Source: Tritrichomonas foetus
Lineage: Eukaryota > Parabasalia > Tritrichomonadida > Tritrichomonadidae
Length of the DNA: 64,000 bases
Direction of reading: 5' to 3'
Assembly (NCBI GenBank): GCA_001839685.1
Contig: MLAK01000476.1
Coordinates: forward strand, 49,957-113,956
Within the stretch, counting starts at the first letter, position 1, and the number at the start of each line of letters is the position of its first letter. A model generated the notes under the pieces. That model was not told the origin of the DNA, did no database searches, and worked only from the letters and a program-made list of their open reading frames with translations. The translations under genes and the position numbers were made by a program. Below, piece after piece: positions 10,801 to 19,626 of the stretch.

Positions 10801-13311
10801 TTATCCGACTCTTCTGATTCTGATGCAATTAAAATAATGGCTGGCGAAAATGTAAGTAACCAAAAATTTGAAATTAATTTTAAGGAAGAAGTCTATTCTA
10901 CAGATAAAATTGACCCACTTGAAATCAAAAATCCACATATGGAAACTGTATCAACTGGATTTTCACATCCTCTAGTTGTTTCATTTGAACCATATACAAT
11001 TTCTTCATCAAACGTTGGCGATGAATTGAATATGCTTTGCCAATCAATTGAAACAACAGCATCACGCTTAATGAATCCAATTACAATCATTTTGGGACAA
11101 GTAATTGTCGCTAAGTTTAATTATTTTCAAAAAGATATTCATAATGCAAAAATTAGATTTGAATTTGCCTATACAAATTTCAAAAAATTCTTTAGTTGTG
11201 GAGGTTTTGTCATTTCTCATGATTTCTCCATTAAAATACTTCAAAAATTCCACATTATTCTTGAAACAATGGGACACTTACTTCTTCATTTCAACCATGA
11301 CTTTATAAATAATCATTTAATAGTGTTTGATTGGTTAAGTGATGTTGATTCAATGTTAAACAACATAGTTAGAGTGAAGCCAAAACAAAATCCAGATCCA
11401 ATTGATTCAACAATTGATATTTCAATGACAGCGCTTCGAAACATAGCTAGTCTTAAATTTCCCGAATTTTTTGATACAATTTCTGCATCTCATGTTGAAA
11501 TTAATGAAAGTCCACCTCTCATAAAAGATACAATTGCTTCATGCATTGTTCGAATTTGCGCCAATATTCGTCTTTTTGAAACTCAAAAACTTAAAGAAGA
11601 TGAAATGCATGAAAACAATCGTGCTTTATGTAGGCAAATTGAATCACTCGCTGAAGGGGCACGTAAAGATCATGCTGATTTAATTCCAGCTGATACTGAA
11701 TATAGTTACATTACTCGAGTTTCACCAATTGCAAGTCAAGCAATCTTTGTTCAAAAATTATACGATGCAATCTATATATATATTCCAGAAACAGGTGAAA
11801 AGAGACGTTGTCAATTTACTCCATCAAAGCCTTATTCATTTTCATTACATGTTTCTATATCTAATAAAAAAGTTGATAAAGTGTTTGATTGCTCATCAGG
11901 AGTATTCCCACCATCTCTTTTTGAATATCTTGGTCAACTTTTACTTCCTGATCGAAGTTTCAAACATTTTCAATCATCAAAATGTCCACCATCTAAATTT
12001 GTAAATGATCTAAAAAAGAATTTATTTGGTCACATGAATCTAAAACTGGTTGATTGGGAAAGAGTTCCAGATAAAATAAAATTTTTCCATAGTAAATCGT
12101 TAAAAGGTGCTTTATCTACCATTGTAACATCACCAAGACCAATCATTTTTGTAACAAGTAATGATTTTAGATGTATTCCATTTGAAACGATCTTTTCTAA
12201 GCAACTTGTTTTACGTTGTTGGAACTTTACCCAGCTATTATTGCCAATTAAGCCACCGCCAAGTGCAGTCAGTGTCTCTGTTGATGATAGATGCGCATTA
12301 AATACAATTTTACTTCGCAGAAGAGGTGATTTTGAGGGATCAACATTAAGAAGTCTTGATATGCTGAGTAATTCCATATCATCATGCGGGGGATGCATAC
12401 CATCACCCCAAGTTGTGATTGATGATGACCGATCAACTCAATACATGAATCCAGCTTTCTTATCAAACAAAGAAACAACTTATTATTGTCAAAAGTATCC
12501 ATTTTGCTCAATTTTTGAGAAATTTAATTTCCCTGATCAACGAAATCTTGATTTTCATGCGATGTCACACAGTAAATCATCAAGTAAAAATGATAATAAC
12601 GACAATGTTATCAATGAGAAAAAACACAGTGAAAAAAATTACGACAAAAATAATAAACTTGATAAAAATACGAACAAAAGCGATAAAAACACCAACAAAA
12701 GTGACAAAAACACCAATAAAAGCGACAAAAAAACTAATAAAAGTGACAAAAACACCAACAAAAGCGACAAAAATACGAACAAAAGCGATAAAAACACCAA
12801 CAAAAGCGATAAAAATACGAACAAAGGTGACAAAAACACTAACAAAATCAATAAAAATACGAACAAAAGCGATAAAAACACTAACAAAATCAATAAAAAT
12901 ACGAACAAAAGTGATAAAAACACTAACCAAAGCGATAAAAATATTAGTAAAAATGATGCTAAAAATAATCATCATTTCAAACAGAACTCTCCTAAATCAA
13001 CTCTTTTCTTGTTTTCTTATTCGGATATGTGCGAAAACCATTCAATGATGCGGAAATTGGCGCAAAGATATCCATCAGCGTTTGTTATGTTCATTCCAGG
13101 CCAGGTTATGAAAGAAGCATTGAAGATCATGAAACACATTTTTGAAAGACAGAAAAAGAGGATTGATTATGTTTCTGAACATAAACTTGATCCAGAACTT
13201 ATAGAACATGATGCAATCGCGAATGTTCCATTCGATTTTATTACTGCAATCCAAGCAACACTATCAGACACATTGAATTGCCCAATTCCGCTAATTGCTC
13301 CAACACACTAA
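7807..13311 (+). CDS. Helical-repeat protein with degenerate separase/CHAT-like C-terminal domain
   Basis: A 1,834-residue protein. Residues 1-60 and about 255-275 are acidic and disordered. Residues ~550-1250 are helical and TPR-like. A clan-CD peptidase-like region begins near 1430: a beta strand and PxE motif (PIIFVTSNDFRCIPFETIF, from residue 1445) resembles the LPWE strand of separase and the LPFEAL strand of CHAT proteases. The end of the domain (LFLFSYSDMC..., then YPSAFVMFIPGQVMKEALK) resembles the strands around and after the catalytic Cys. I cannot find the HGxG histidine motif or a CxS/G cysteine, so it is probably a pseudo-peptidase. Fourteen DKNTNKS repeats (12661-12954) interrupt the domain. 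The gene could be a divergent separase, a CHAT protein, or a flagellar TPR protein such as CFAP46. The start is supported by an initiator 11 bases upstream, and the stop overlaps TAAA. Confidence 0.6.
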   Translation: MELHKKPLLGLKTAPLPIFSDSDDDDSVFDDDSGTLPVLLPPPRVTTSIGGDSHKIKSFDDVHPRITQILNALEETKILPTKYTGEIFFIPEHIVSDEFSAALANYVNSRNSDAKLIIPDNLDILKLHINVKAQIDIVKYAKGDKINLRSYTLEQLEPRISSLVNYVLSKTDDHEKSCYYCTQSLLDLVKASTFAPISICFPDYSIKDLIHSLSIHLVKLFPHHPLLESVLHKFSAYDPSAPDALALIPDEDDDESDSFDDSFFSDIHTIQQQNKAPIINLFSFDKVIINPLDNNQPLQQYVVTITVNEPPSTLTYKFADGSTQLPPNLFTDWILSLNTQCPAKFNKPIFAESPSLGTLIPKQAAYLSAHTPNNMIELCDSSNSLVKDEPMNREATSEMLLDLLDFIGQPKKLVSILPNNVDPHLFALHLPLLHAVNSISLSPFKRGCIYPHIILNEFDAYQALKEENDKNLIKVINEIMARIPDGLLTEPLKPLAQKREFSKSCTTESPLIVAAISLSDVEIFLNGRSPFTLERISRDPIIDQPCPKKWRAEALYHIYSSELLPPYIAFRVAFAIALNLSDSSQDSTSFALDILFEALYGLLDAIPKMAVFECVRVSFLFFGEMLDRLDRYYYSALVLDAYFLGDTRCQTSNPIAPICQHKGDMVRAIFHFNQSMKYFVENKKYDEALYVSQVISQVYNDYGMHHYSISLLVCLLCKPYNLSVGRRFEKLHIKRTKTLPPVRRNFLEKTFDPKPSGTNTILCGISLADLFVKCKYFKMAKSLLVNMRNSTENKLYIRLIDFISLKRLIRKNKIEKFMSSLPPLVIRQRRSSSGSRLTLLSASTFDTVIASIKMLMNSALNRKLYGHAIFWSEVIINTQSKLALKDIGLAFLSRGEAFLHYIDMMNIQKSNVTVHISLDPIMASVGKYYDSHTFNSKAEIIAEAVSSFKAARLCFEKLGLTAKLITASILYASAILQHFVDDSEFNSRDQKNSTKDSTLSDSSDSDAIKIMAGENVSNQKFEINFKEEVYSTDKIDPLEIKNPHMETVSTGFSHPLVVSFEPYTISSSNVGDELNMLCQSIETTASRLMNPITIILGQVIVAKFNYFQKDIHNAKIRFEFAYTNFKKFFSCGGFVISHDFSIKILQKFHIILETMGHLLLHFNHDFINNHLIVFDWLSDVDSMLNNIVRVKPKQNPDPIDSTIDISMTALRNIASLKFPEFFDTISASHVEINESPPLIKDTIASCIVRICANIRLFETQKLKEDEMHENNRALCRQIESLAEGARKDHADLIPADTEYSYITRVSPIASQAIFVQKLYDAIYIYIPETGEKRRCQFTPSKPYSFSLHVSISNKKVDKVFDCSSGVFPPSLFEYLGQLLLPDRSFKHFQSSKCPPSKFVNDLKKNLFGHMNLKLVDWERVPDKIKFFHSKSLKGALSTIVTSPRPIIFVTSNDFRCIPFETIFSKQLVLRCWNFTQLLLPIKPPPSAVSVSVDDRCALNTILLRRRGDFEGSTLRSLDMLSNSISSCGGCIPSPQVVIDDDRSTQYMNPAFLSNKETTYYCQKYPFCSIFEKFNFPDQRNLDFHAMSHSKSSSKNDNNDNVINEKKHSEKNYDKNNKLDKNTNKSDKNTNKSDKNTNKSDKKTNKSDKNTNKSDKNTNKSDKNTNKSDKNTNKGDKNTNKINKNTNKSDKNTNKINKNTNKSDKNTNQSDKNISKNDAKNNHHFKQNSPKSTLFLFSYSDMCENHSMMRKLAQRYPSAFVMFIPGQVMKEALKIMKHIFERQKKRIDYVSEHKLDPELIEHDAIANVPFDFITAIQATLSDTLNCPIPLIAPTH
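12661..12954 (+). repeat. 14 x 21-bp coding tandem repeat (DKNTNKS)
   Basis: Fourteen in-phase 21-bp units run from GAT at 12661 to 12954. They encode DKNTNKS with variants DKKTNKS, DKNTNKG, DKNTNKI, NKNTNKS, DKNTNQS and DKNISKN. Third-position differences between units show that the array is not brand new. Because of its composition, two other forward or reverse frames are also open across it, and these are not genes. Confidence 0.95.
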
Positions 13312-13699
13312 ATATTGTTAACATGTGATAATTTTTACCTTTTTATTTTTTTATCTTTTATTCATTCTATTCTTAAGAATTTAATACCGTCAAATTAATT
13401 AAAGTTTCTCATGTGTTTTCTATCAAGCTGTTGAGATGGGACAAACATCATTTTCTTTCTTTCTCAATTTGAATTGATTGGGTTCCAATCGAAATTTGCA
13501 GATCAATAACCGTAAATATCTCTTAAAGTTTTTATCTTTAAAAAGTGAAAAATTGGTCAAAAAGTTATATTGATAAGAAATTTCCAAGATATTTTCCAAA
13601 TACGAAGATGAAATTCAGTGGATAATAGAAAAATAACATCAAAATTGAAAATCTTTGAATTTTAACATCTTTAGCGATAATAGTATTAATTGAAAAAGA
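13312..13699 (+). other. Intergenic spacer before the Rab gene
   Basis: This is a tandem (3'-to-5') spacer of 388 bp. It holds an AAAAAGTT motif at 13559-13566 on the Rab strand. I see no TCAYW initiator close to the Rab ATG. Nothing else is supportable. Confidence 0.5.
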
Positions 13700-14320
13700 A
13701 TGGAAGAAAGCGAAGTTAAAGTAGTTCTCTTAGGCCAATCAGCCGTCGGCAAAACATGTATTGTCAGTCATCTCATCAGTGGGAAGTTTGATGACAGTGC
13801 ATCACCAACACTTGGAGCTTCTTATGCTTCCAAAACATTAGACATAGATAACACAAAGGTTTCATTGCAAATATGGGATACTGCTGGACAAGAAAGGTTT
13901 CGTGTTTTAGCACCTATGTATTATCGTGGTGCCCAGGCAGCTATTTTAGTGTATTCAATCATTGATGAAGCAACATTCACAGAGATTGACTATTGGTCAA
14001 ATAGCCTAAAAGAAAATGCAGGTAATAATGTAGCTTTATTTCTTGTTGGTAACAAATGTGATTTAGAAAAAGAAAGAGCTATCTCTGAAGATTCTGGTCA
14101 AGCTAAGGCAACTTCAATTGGAGCACAGTTTTTCGAAACATCAGCAATGACTGGTTCAGGAATTGAAGACTTGTTTTTGACACTTGCAAAGAAATGCCTG
14201 GAAAGCACATCATCATTATCAAATGGTGCCCAAGGTTCAGGAACAACCAGCGAAACGTCAAAACCGCAAACTGTTGATGTATCCAAAAAATCAGCAAAAT
14301 CCAAAAAAGAATGTTGCTAA
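13700..14320 (+). CDS. Rab-family small GTPase (Rab5/21/22-like)
   Basis: A 206-residue membrane-traffic GTPase. It has a complete G domain: P-loop GQSAVGKT (residues ~12-19), switch I with the PTLGASY threonine, switch II WDTAGQER, NKCD guanine specificity motif and ETSAM. The switch II glutamine is present, so intrinsic hydrolysis should be possible. The RabF-type sequence YYRGAQAAILVY follows switch II and places it in the Rab group, nearest to Rab5/Rab21/Rab22 by the effector region. The hypervariable tail ends in KKECC, a double-cysteine geranylgeranylation signal. Length is normal for the family. It is expected on endosomal membranes; the exact compartment is inference. Confidence 0.93.
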   Translation: MEESEVKVVLLGQSAVGKTCIVSHLISGKFDDSASPTLGASYASKTLDIDNTKVSLQIWDTAGQERFRVLAPMYYRGAQAAILVYSIIDEATFTEIDYWSNSLKENAGNNVALFLVGNKCDLEKERAISEDSGQAKATSIGAQFFETSAMTGSGIEDLFLTLAKKCLESTSSLSNGAQGSGTTSETSKPQTVDVSKKSAKSKKECC

Positions 14321-15026
14321 GATAGTATTTTGATAGGAAAAATCTGATACAAAAGATAACTTAATAAATAATCCCTGATTTTTCATTCTCATGTAATCAT
14401 ACACAATTGTTAATTTTTAGATGACCGAATGTTCGATGACTTTCGGTTTTATTCTTAATTTATGCATAAACACTCCACTTAATTAAAAATTGATAAATCA
14501 CATGAATCATATGTCTCATAAGAATGAAAATAATTCATTTAATTGTGTGTGATGTAAGCTTTAAGTTAGAATAAAATCATCTGATCATAATAATCAAGTT
14601 CACTACATTTATATAAGGACTTAAATTTAACTTCAAAGCATCAAGTAAAAAATAAAGCTAATCATAATCATCAGAATAACAAAATGGCTATAAGCGAATT
14701 CGATAGTTTAGAAAAATATTCTGGGAGTTTAATCTGATAAGAAAGTGCTACTTTAATCATTAAAGTTTAATGTGAACATTTAAGGTCAAATGAAACTGGA
14801 GGGGTGCACTTCACCATTATTGACAATGACTAAAAAGACAGGAGGCCGCTTTTTATTTGGTTGAGAATGTCCCCAACTAAGTAAAAAGTTACTTTAAAGG
14901 CCAAATTTATACATAAAATATCACACAAATAATATAAAAAGAATCAGAAAATAATGAGTCGAAATGAAATTTTATAAATAAATTTATTTATATATAAACA
15001 AAACCTATAGAACATTATACAATCAG
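14321..15026. other. Convergent 3'-3' intergenic region
   Basis: The Rab gene and the minus-strand Asn-rich gene end towards each other across 706 bp. Most of it is plain AT-rich sequence. The exception is a GC-raised, potentially structured stretch at 14785-14902, listed separately. I see no ORF. Confidence 0.5.
14785..14902. ncRNA. Candidate structured intergenic element
   Basis: This 118-bp segment is visibly richer in G+C than its flanks and has nested self-complementarity. GTCAA (14785-14789) pairs with TTGAC (14820-14824) around an inner GGTG/CACC stem (14803-14815). GGCC-gc-TTT from 14844 can pair with AAAGGCC (14896-14902) around an inner GTTG/CAAC stem (14860-14877). No known RNA family is recognised and the strand is unknown. 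Chance folding cannot be excluded by eye. Confidence 0.25.
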
Positions 15027-15635
15027 TTACTGTGCGATGTTTGGACGCAATTCAAATACAGATGAATGTGATATAATTCTGTCTTTCGCTGTTGACATTG
15101 AGGAAAGTGAATCAAATGATTTGGTGAAGTTTTTCTCTCTCAAAAATTTGTCATGTTTCAATGCAACAATTATGGCATTTGTGTCATGAATTCTAACCGG
15201 ATTGAAGAAAACTGTTGATGTCGGTGCCATATTAACAGTCTCTTGTGTACATATTAAAAGGTTCTGGCTATTCTTGTCAACATCAATAGAAATTAAGTTT
15301 AGTGAATCTTGACGATTTTCGTTTCCTTTCTGTTGTTGAGAATCGACTTTAAAAGCGAACGACCGTTTATTATATCGTTTATTATTTCTGTGATTTTGAA
15401 TAATCTTTTTTCCAGGCTTGGCATTGTTATTATGAGAGATGTTGATGTTGTTTATCGAATTTTGTCCGTTGTTGAATCGATTATTATTCTTTGGAATGGA
15501 TCCAATTTGGAATTTATTATATTGCTTGTTTGAAAAGCGTGAAGGCCTCCATTCAGTTACTTGAGCTGTCTCGTATTCATTGGTTTCGTATCCATCATCG
15601 AAGTTTCCTCTGTTTCGTGCTATTGAGAAGAACAT
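15027..15635 (-). CDS. Asparagine-rich hypothetical protein
   Basis: A 202-residue protein that I do not recognise. Residues ~35-110 are very rich in Asn, Lys and Gln and probably disordered. The flanking parts are ordinary in composition, for example WRPSRFSNKQYNKFQIG near the start and a final section with STVFFNPVRIHDTNAIIVAL, which looks folded. There is no signal peptide or membrane segment. Two overlapping initiator matches (TCACT and TCATT, complement of 15640-15649) stand 5-16 bases before the ATG, which supports it as an expressed gene and fixes the start. It could be an RNA-associated adaptor, but nothing shows this directly. Confidence 0.6.
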   Translation of the reverse strand: MFFSIARNRGNFDDGYETNEYETAQVTEWRPSRFSNKQYNKFQIGSIPKNNNRFNNGQNSINNINISHNNNAKPGKKIIQNHRNNKRYNKRSFAFKVDSQQQKGNENRQDSLNLISIDVDKNSQNLLICTQETVNMAPTSTVFFNPVRIHDTNAIIVALKHDKFLREKNFTKSFDSLSSMSTAKDRIISHSSVFELRPNIAQ

Positions 15636-16527
15636 TCAAAATGAAGTGATTCGTTTACTTTTTTCTGTTTGATTTTATTCTTTGAATTTTTGAATTTTCA
15701 GATTTGAGGACTTTCAAAAAGTGATATTTTTATGACCGTTTATACGTTATAAAGTTATATCCTTAACAAAATAAACGGTTAATATATCAAAAAATGAAAA
15801 AAGAGTAAATTTGAATATTTGTATTCAAAAAAAAGCTAAATTATGAAAAAATTTTCATAAATATATTCGTTTATTTTTACCATTATTCAATTTGATGTCA
15901 AAGAAAATGTGAACTATTGAATAGTTTATCGACAAAAATGAATTACATTGATTGCTGGGCAGCGGCATTTTCAAATGTGATCTTCAGACTCTCATATGAT
16001 ATTGTGTTCAACTTTTTTTCTTTGTCAGATACCATTAAAATTGCAGAATTTTTTAAGATGCCAAATAATCGGCCGTTAATAATTTATCATCAAAATTAAT
16101 TCTGTTTTTGAATTAAATCAGAACATTCAATAGATTATCTGATCTAGAGGAAAGATTATGACTATCAAAAGTGCTGAGAAGTTTACTCCATGATTTCTTT
16201 CTTTCTTAGCGAATTGGAATGTTAAAAAAAAAAAAAAAATTGTTGAGAGATAACTTTGTTCCATGATATTTAATAATATTATTTGGTTGATATCTATTCA
16301 AATATTTTGTATATACAAAATATTTAAGTTAACTTTTACTGATCAACAGCTCATGAACTGAGAACATAGATAGTTGATTTCATATCTTCTCATGTAATTT
16401 CTTTATATTCACATTTCTATTCTTTTTTTCATCAATTGGAAAATGAGGTATTCATATTTTCATCAAAGGTGAACTGTGAATCAACAAAATGTCATGAAAA
16501 TCGAATAATTCTTAATATCTTTATTAT
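15636..16527. other. Intergenic region between two minus-strand genes
   Basis: This 892-bp spacer separates the Asn-rich gene start from the LRR gene stop. It contains a 53-aa plus-strand ORF from the ATG at 15938 (ending 16099), beginning MNYIDCWAAAFSNVIF, with a small local GC rise. I recognise no domain in it and doubt that it is a gene. A short poly(A) lies near 16225. Confidence 0.45.
15640..15649 (-). promoter_or_regulatory. Double initiator (TCACT/TCATT)
   Basis: Reading the minus strand, TCACT is followed directly by TCATT, both fitting TCAYW. The ATG begins five bases after the second. This spacing is typical for trichomonad start sites. Confidence 0.5.
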
Positions 16528-17430
16528 TTATTCAACAGAAGATGAGGGCTCGCTCAATATGGACGCAGATCTACTTTTAGCCACAGTTTGGCACAATATG
16601 TTGACTGCATCAAGAATATTCTGATCAGAATTGGCTTCAATTGGAAGGCCATGTGATCTGAAAATTGATGAAATTTTCCCAGACAAATATGCATTTGTAT
16701 CTTCTGAAATGAGTCCAAAAATGGCCTGTCCTTTTAGAAGCATCTCCTCATGTTTTTGGTGGAGTTGTGAAATCAAATCTTCGAAATCCATTTCATCGAT
16801 ATTATCAAAATCATCATCATCGTCTGGAATATTTGACACATCATTTTTCGGTGATGGCATATTATATATTCCTGTGTCGTGCATGACATTGAATTTTTCA
16901 CAAAGTGAGAATAATGTGGTTTCGTCTGGGCAGGGGTATTCTGCCATCCAACCGTTGTTTACGAGGTCTGAAGCAATTGGCTGAGGATATTCTTCAGCCA
17001 TTGCCTTTAGCTTCTTTGTTACGACTTGACCATCGATTGATGAAATTTTATTTTCTGATCCCATACAAAGCAATAGCGAAAGCTTATAATGGGGAATTTT
17101 TGAGACTGGCGTTTGTTTTAGCGAGAATGCTCGAACGTTTGAAAGCATTCTAAAATTCTTTAAATCGGATATTCCTGTTTTATCTGCAATAAAAGTTGCC
17201 AACTTTGGAAATGGCTTCTGTAAATCTTCAAGAGATTTCACATTTGTTCGTGTAATATCAAGCGTTTTCATAACTGTTAAAGAAGAGATGTATTCTGGTG
17301 AACTCAATAATTTGAGATCTACGTTTTGTTCATTTATCAATTGGAGATTACCAGTGCGTTTAACAATAACCAGTCGACGTTGGAGCCAATTTGGAGCTTG
17401 AAATTTCGATTTAGGGCTTGCCGTTCTCAT
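16528..17430 (-). CDS. Leucine-rich-repeat protein with LRR-cap-like region
   Basis: A 300-residue protein. Residues ~35-130 contain four or five short degenerate LRR units (VMKTLDITRTNVKSLEDL, LATFIADKTGISDLKNF, VRAFSLKQTPVSKIP). These are followed by NKISSIDGQVVTKKLKAMAEEYP, a U2A'-type cap seen in SDS22 and other flagellar or cytoskeletal LRR proteins. The second half has an acidic stretch (DDDDDFDNIDEMDFEDL, ~208-224) and a helical tail, and no membrane segment. LRR proteins of this shape are protein-binding scaffolds; the partner is unknown. The start is the only ATG that covers the LRR section, and the stop is TAA within TAAA. There is no match to a named orthologue that I trust. Confidence 0.7.
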   Translation of the reverse strand: MRTASPKSKFQAPNWLQRRLVIVKRTGNLQLINEQNVDLKLLSSPEYISSLTVMKTLDITRTNVKSLEDLQKPFPKLATFIADKTGISDLKNFRMLSNVRAFSLKQTPVSKIPHYKLSLLLCMGSENKISSIDGQVVTKKLKAMAEEYPQPIASDLVNNGWMAEYPCPDETTLFSLCEKFNVMHDTGIYNMPSPKNDVSNIPDDDDDFDNIDEMDFEDLISQLHQKHEEMLLKGQAIFGLISEDTNAYLSGKISSIFRSHGLPIEANSDQNILDAVNILCQTVAKSRSASILSEPSSSVE

Positions 17431-18513
17431 TATTTATTTTTTCCTGAATTTTGAAAAAAGCAAATGGTTACTTTTTATGAGATAAATTGTAAACTGCATT
17501 TTTCTGATCACTTTGGAATTTGAGTATTTATCGTCATGCCCATTTATACACTTAAAAAGTTATGTTATATTCTTGTTCAAATATTCACATCAAACATTCA
17601 CCATTTATGAAATCAATCATTTATACATTATTAATGGTCAACAACATAAGAAAACCGTAACAATAATAAACTTTATTTAGGAAACCATCAAGATATTTTG
17701 AAAAATAAAAATCATATAAATTGAATGCATTTTTCATTCAAAAAGTTTATATTTGGAAAAACTCGAGTATCTTTTTATTAACTTTACATATTTAACTGAA
17801 AATAAGTATAATAAGATCATTCAATGATTCTAAATTAAATATAATAATATTTAATTTTTTTGTTTTTCCATATCGGAAAAAAATGTGATTAAAAAGATTT
17901 TTATATAATTTTCTGTCCAAGAGATGAAATGAAAGCTCTTGTTCATCTTATAACATAACTTTTTAAGGTTAAGCCTTCATTCTTTATGAAACACGAAGAA
18001 TTAATTCATGATTAATAAGTCCTCAATAATATTATAATAAATTATCAGGATGTGCATCGATGTTTTTGATCAGTCCATAATAAAATGTTTGATTTCCGCA
18101 GACTTTTATGAAAAAAAGGTTTCCATACGTTATGAAAAGTTTTTTGAAAAAGTGAGGGAATTTATAACGTCAAATATTCAAACCTTAAAAAAACGGACAA
18201 ATATCTTCAATCTTTTTCATTAATATTCGTTTTCTATTTTTCTCAAAAAGATAAATACATGTATCAAAAAGTTACAATATCTGTACAGATTTCAAAATCT
18301 GACATTCAATTCATTGACTCTATTACGATCATTTTGGATTTAAAATAAAAAACGTAAAGCTCGATTCATTTTTTCTGAATGAAAAGTTTTTTATTATTCA
18401 AAAAGGGAATTGGTTTCCATTATTCTCTTAATTTGGGACAATCTAAATAAACTTTTTCTGTAAATTTCTGTTTTTTAATTCACATTTAAAAAATCAAAAA
18501 ATTTAGACAGTGT
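17431..18513. other. Divergent intergenic region, LRR (-) / phosphatase (+)
   Basis: This 1.08-kb spacer between two gene starts has no ORF of interest. It contains an exact 18-bp inverted repeat (17551-17568 and 17950-17967), AAAAAGTT motifs on both strands, and a possible phosphatase initiator TCACAT at 18480-18485, 32 bases before the ATG. Confidence 0.55.
17551..17967. repeat. Exact 18-bp inverted repeat, arms 381 bp apart
   Basis: The arm CTTAAAAAGTTATGTTAT at 17551-17568 recurs as its exact reverse complement at 17950-17967. Each arm contains the AAAAAGTT motif found upstream of other genes in the window. The arms point in opposite directions within a divergent promoter region, as two copies of a promoter element would. 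Confidence 0.8.
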
Positions 18514-19626
18514 ATGGGCGTTTGTTTCAGTACAGAACATCAGCTAAAACCTACAGGATTCAGTGGAAAAGCAATTATGGCATTTACCTATGAAGGATCA
18601 AACATATTTCGCCAAATTAATTTTCTTGATTTGATTAATTCATTAACTTCTTATTCAAGCTTCCCAGTTATTATTATCGAACCTACACATGGCGCCAAGC
18701 CACCTATCATCAAAGTTGGGCCACCTTCGATCTCTTATGTTGAAACGATGAGATCGCTTCATCAAACTTATAAAGTTTCGCAGTTCAAATTTGCCTCATT
18801 CAGATTATGGCTCTTAATTTCTGAATCCATATCGTCAGCAGTTGTGTCAGACGTAATTTCAGATTGTCGGACATATCCATTTGCCGACTTTTTCTCAACC
18901 AAAGCATTCACAGCAGATGATTTATTTTTTGATGTCTCAAATGTTGGCTCATTTGCTGCCACTTTTAAACCGCCTACTCAATGCGGCGGATTAAGATCAT
19001 CATCACCACTTCGAACTGCTGCACAAATCAACTCCAATACATTCATTGTGAGAAGATCCCATGATGCTGTTGCCTTGCAGACTACTTTTAAAGCACCAAA
19101 TCCAGTAGAAACCGCATATCCAATAAGCAAATCAAACGATTGTGATTTCGTTATAAATGGCTTATTTATCGGTGGTGAAGCAGCTGCTAGAAATAAATCA
19201 CTCCTTCAAAGATTAGGAATTACACATATTGTGAATCTCAATAGTGGCGATTCCCTTGTTGATGAATATGATGATTATACATATTGTTCAATTTTATTGA
19301 ATGATTCAGTGTTTGAGGATTTGACACCAGAATTCTGGAATGCTATTAATTTCATTGATAATGCAATCCGCCAAAATGGAGCAGTGTTAGTTCACTGTAG
19401 GCGAGGTATCTCTCGATCAGCAGCTTTGGTTGTTGCTTATTTGATGGACTGCCGCGGAATGAAGCTCGAAGCAGCAATGAGCTTTTTAAAGAAGCAGAGA
19501 CCAATTGTGAATATCAATCAAGGATTTGTTGAGCAGTTACAGAGTCATGAAGAACAGAAATTGAAAGAAACCAGAGTATCAACACCACATACCCCGAGAT
19601 TTGGACTGAGATTAACAGTTTTCTAG
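18514..19626 (+). CDS. Dual-specificity protein phosphatase, N-terminally acylated
   Basis: A 370-residue phosphatase. The C-terminal DSP domain (~208-350) starts DFVINGLFIGGEAAA and has the Cys-loop VHCRRGISRSAALV, with nucleophile C295 and phosphate-binding R301. A plausible general-acid Asp occurs upstream in the YCSILLNDSVFEDL segment. It should remove phosphate from Ser/Thr and Tyr in substrates such as MAP kinases; the substrate is unknown. The N-terminus MGVCFS fits N-myristoylation at Gly2 plus palmitoylation at Cys4, so the enzyme is probably membrane-anchored. Residues 10-200 are an extra N-terminal region with mixed strands and no family that I recognise. The acylation signal makes the chosen ATG convincing. 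Confidence 0.9.
   Translation: MGVCFSTEHQLKPTGFSGKAIMAFTYEGSNIFRQINFLDLINSLTSYSSFPVIIIEPTHGAKPPIIKVGPPSISYVETMRSLHQTYKVSQFKFASFRLWLLISESISSAVVSDVISDCRTYPFADFFSTKAFTADDLFFDVSNVGSFAATFKPPTQCGGLRSSSPLRTAAQINSNTFIVRRSHDAVALQTTFKAPNPVETAYPISKSNDCDFVINGLFIGGEAAARNKSLLQRLGITHIVNLNSGDSLVDEYDDYTYCSILLNDSVFEDLTPEFWNAINFIDNAIRQNGAVLVHCRRGISRSAALVVAYLMDCRGMKLEAAMSFLKKQRPIVNINQGFVEQLQSHEEQKLKETRVSTPHTPRFGLRLTVF

Noticed and set aside
12515..13048. Second forward frame (177 aa) and antisense frames over the DKNTNKS repeat
   Set aside because: The 21-bp repeat lacks stops in several frames by composition. Only the long frame continues into non-repetitive protein on both sides.
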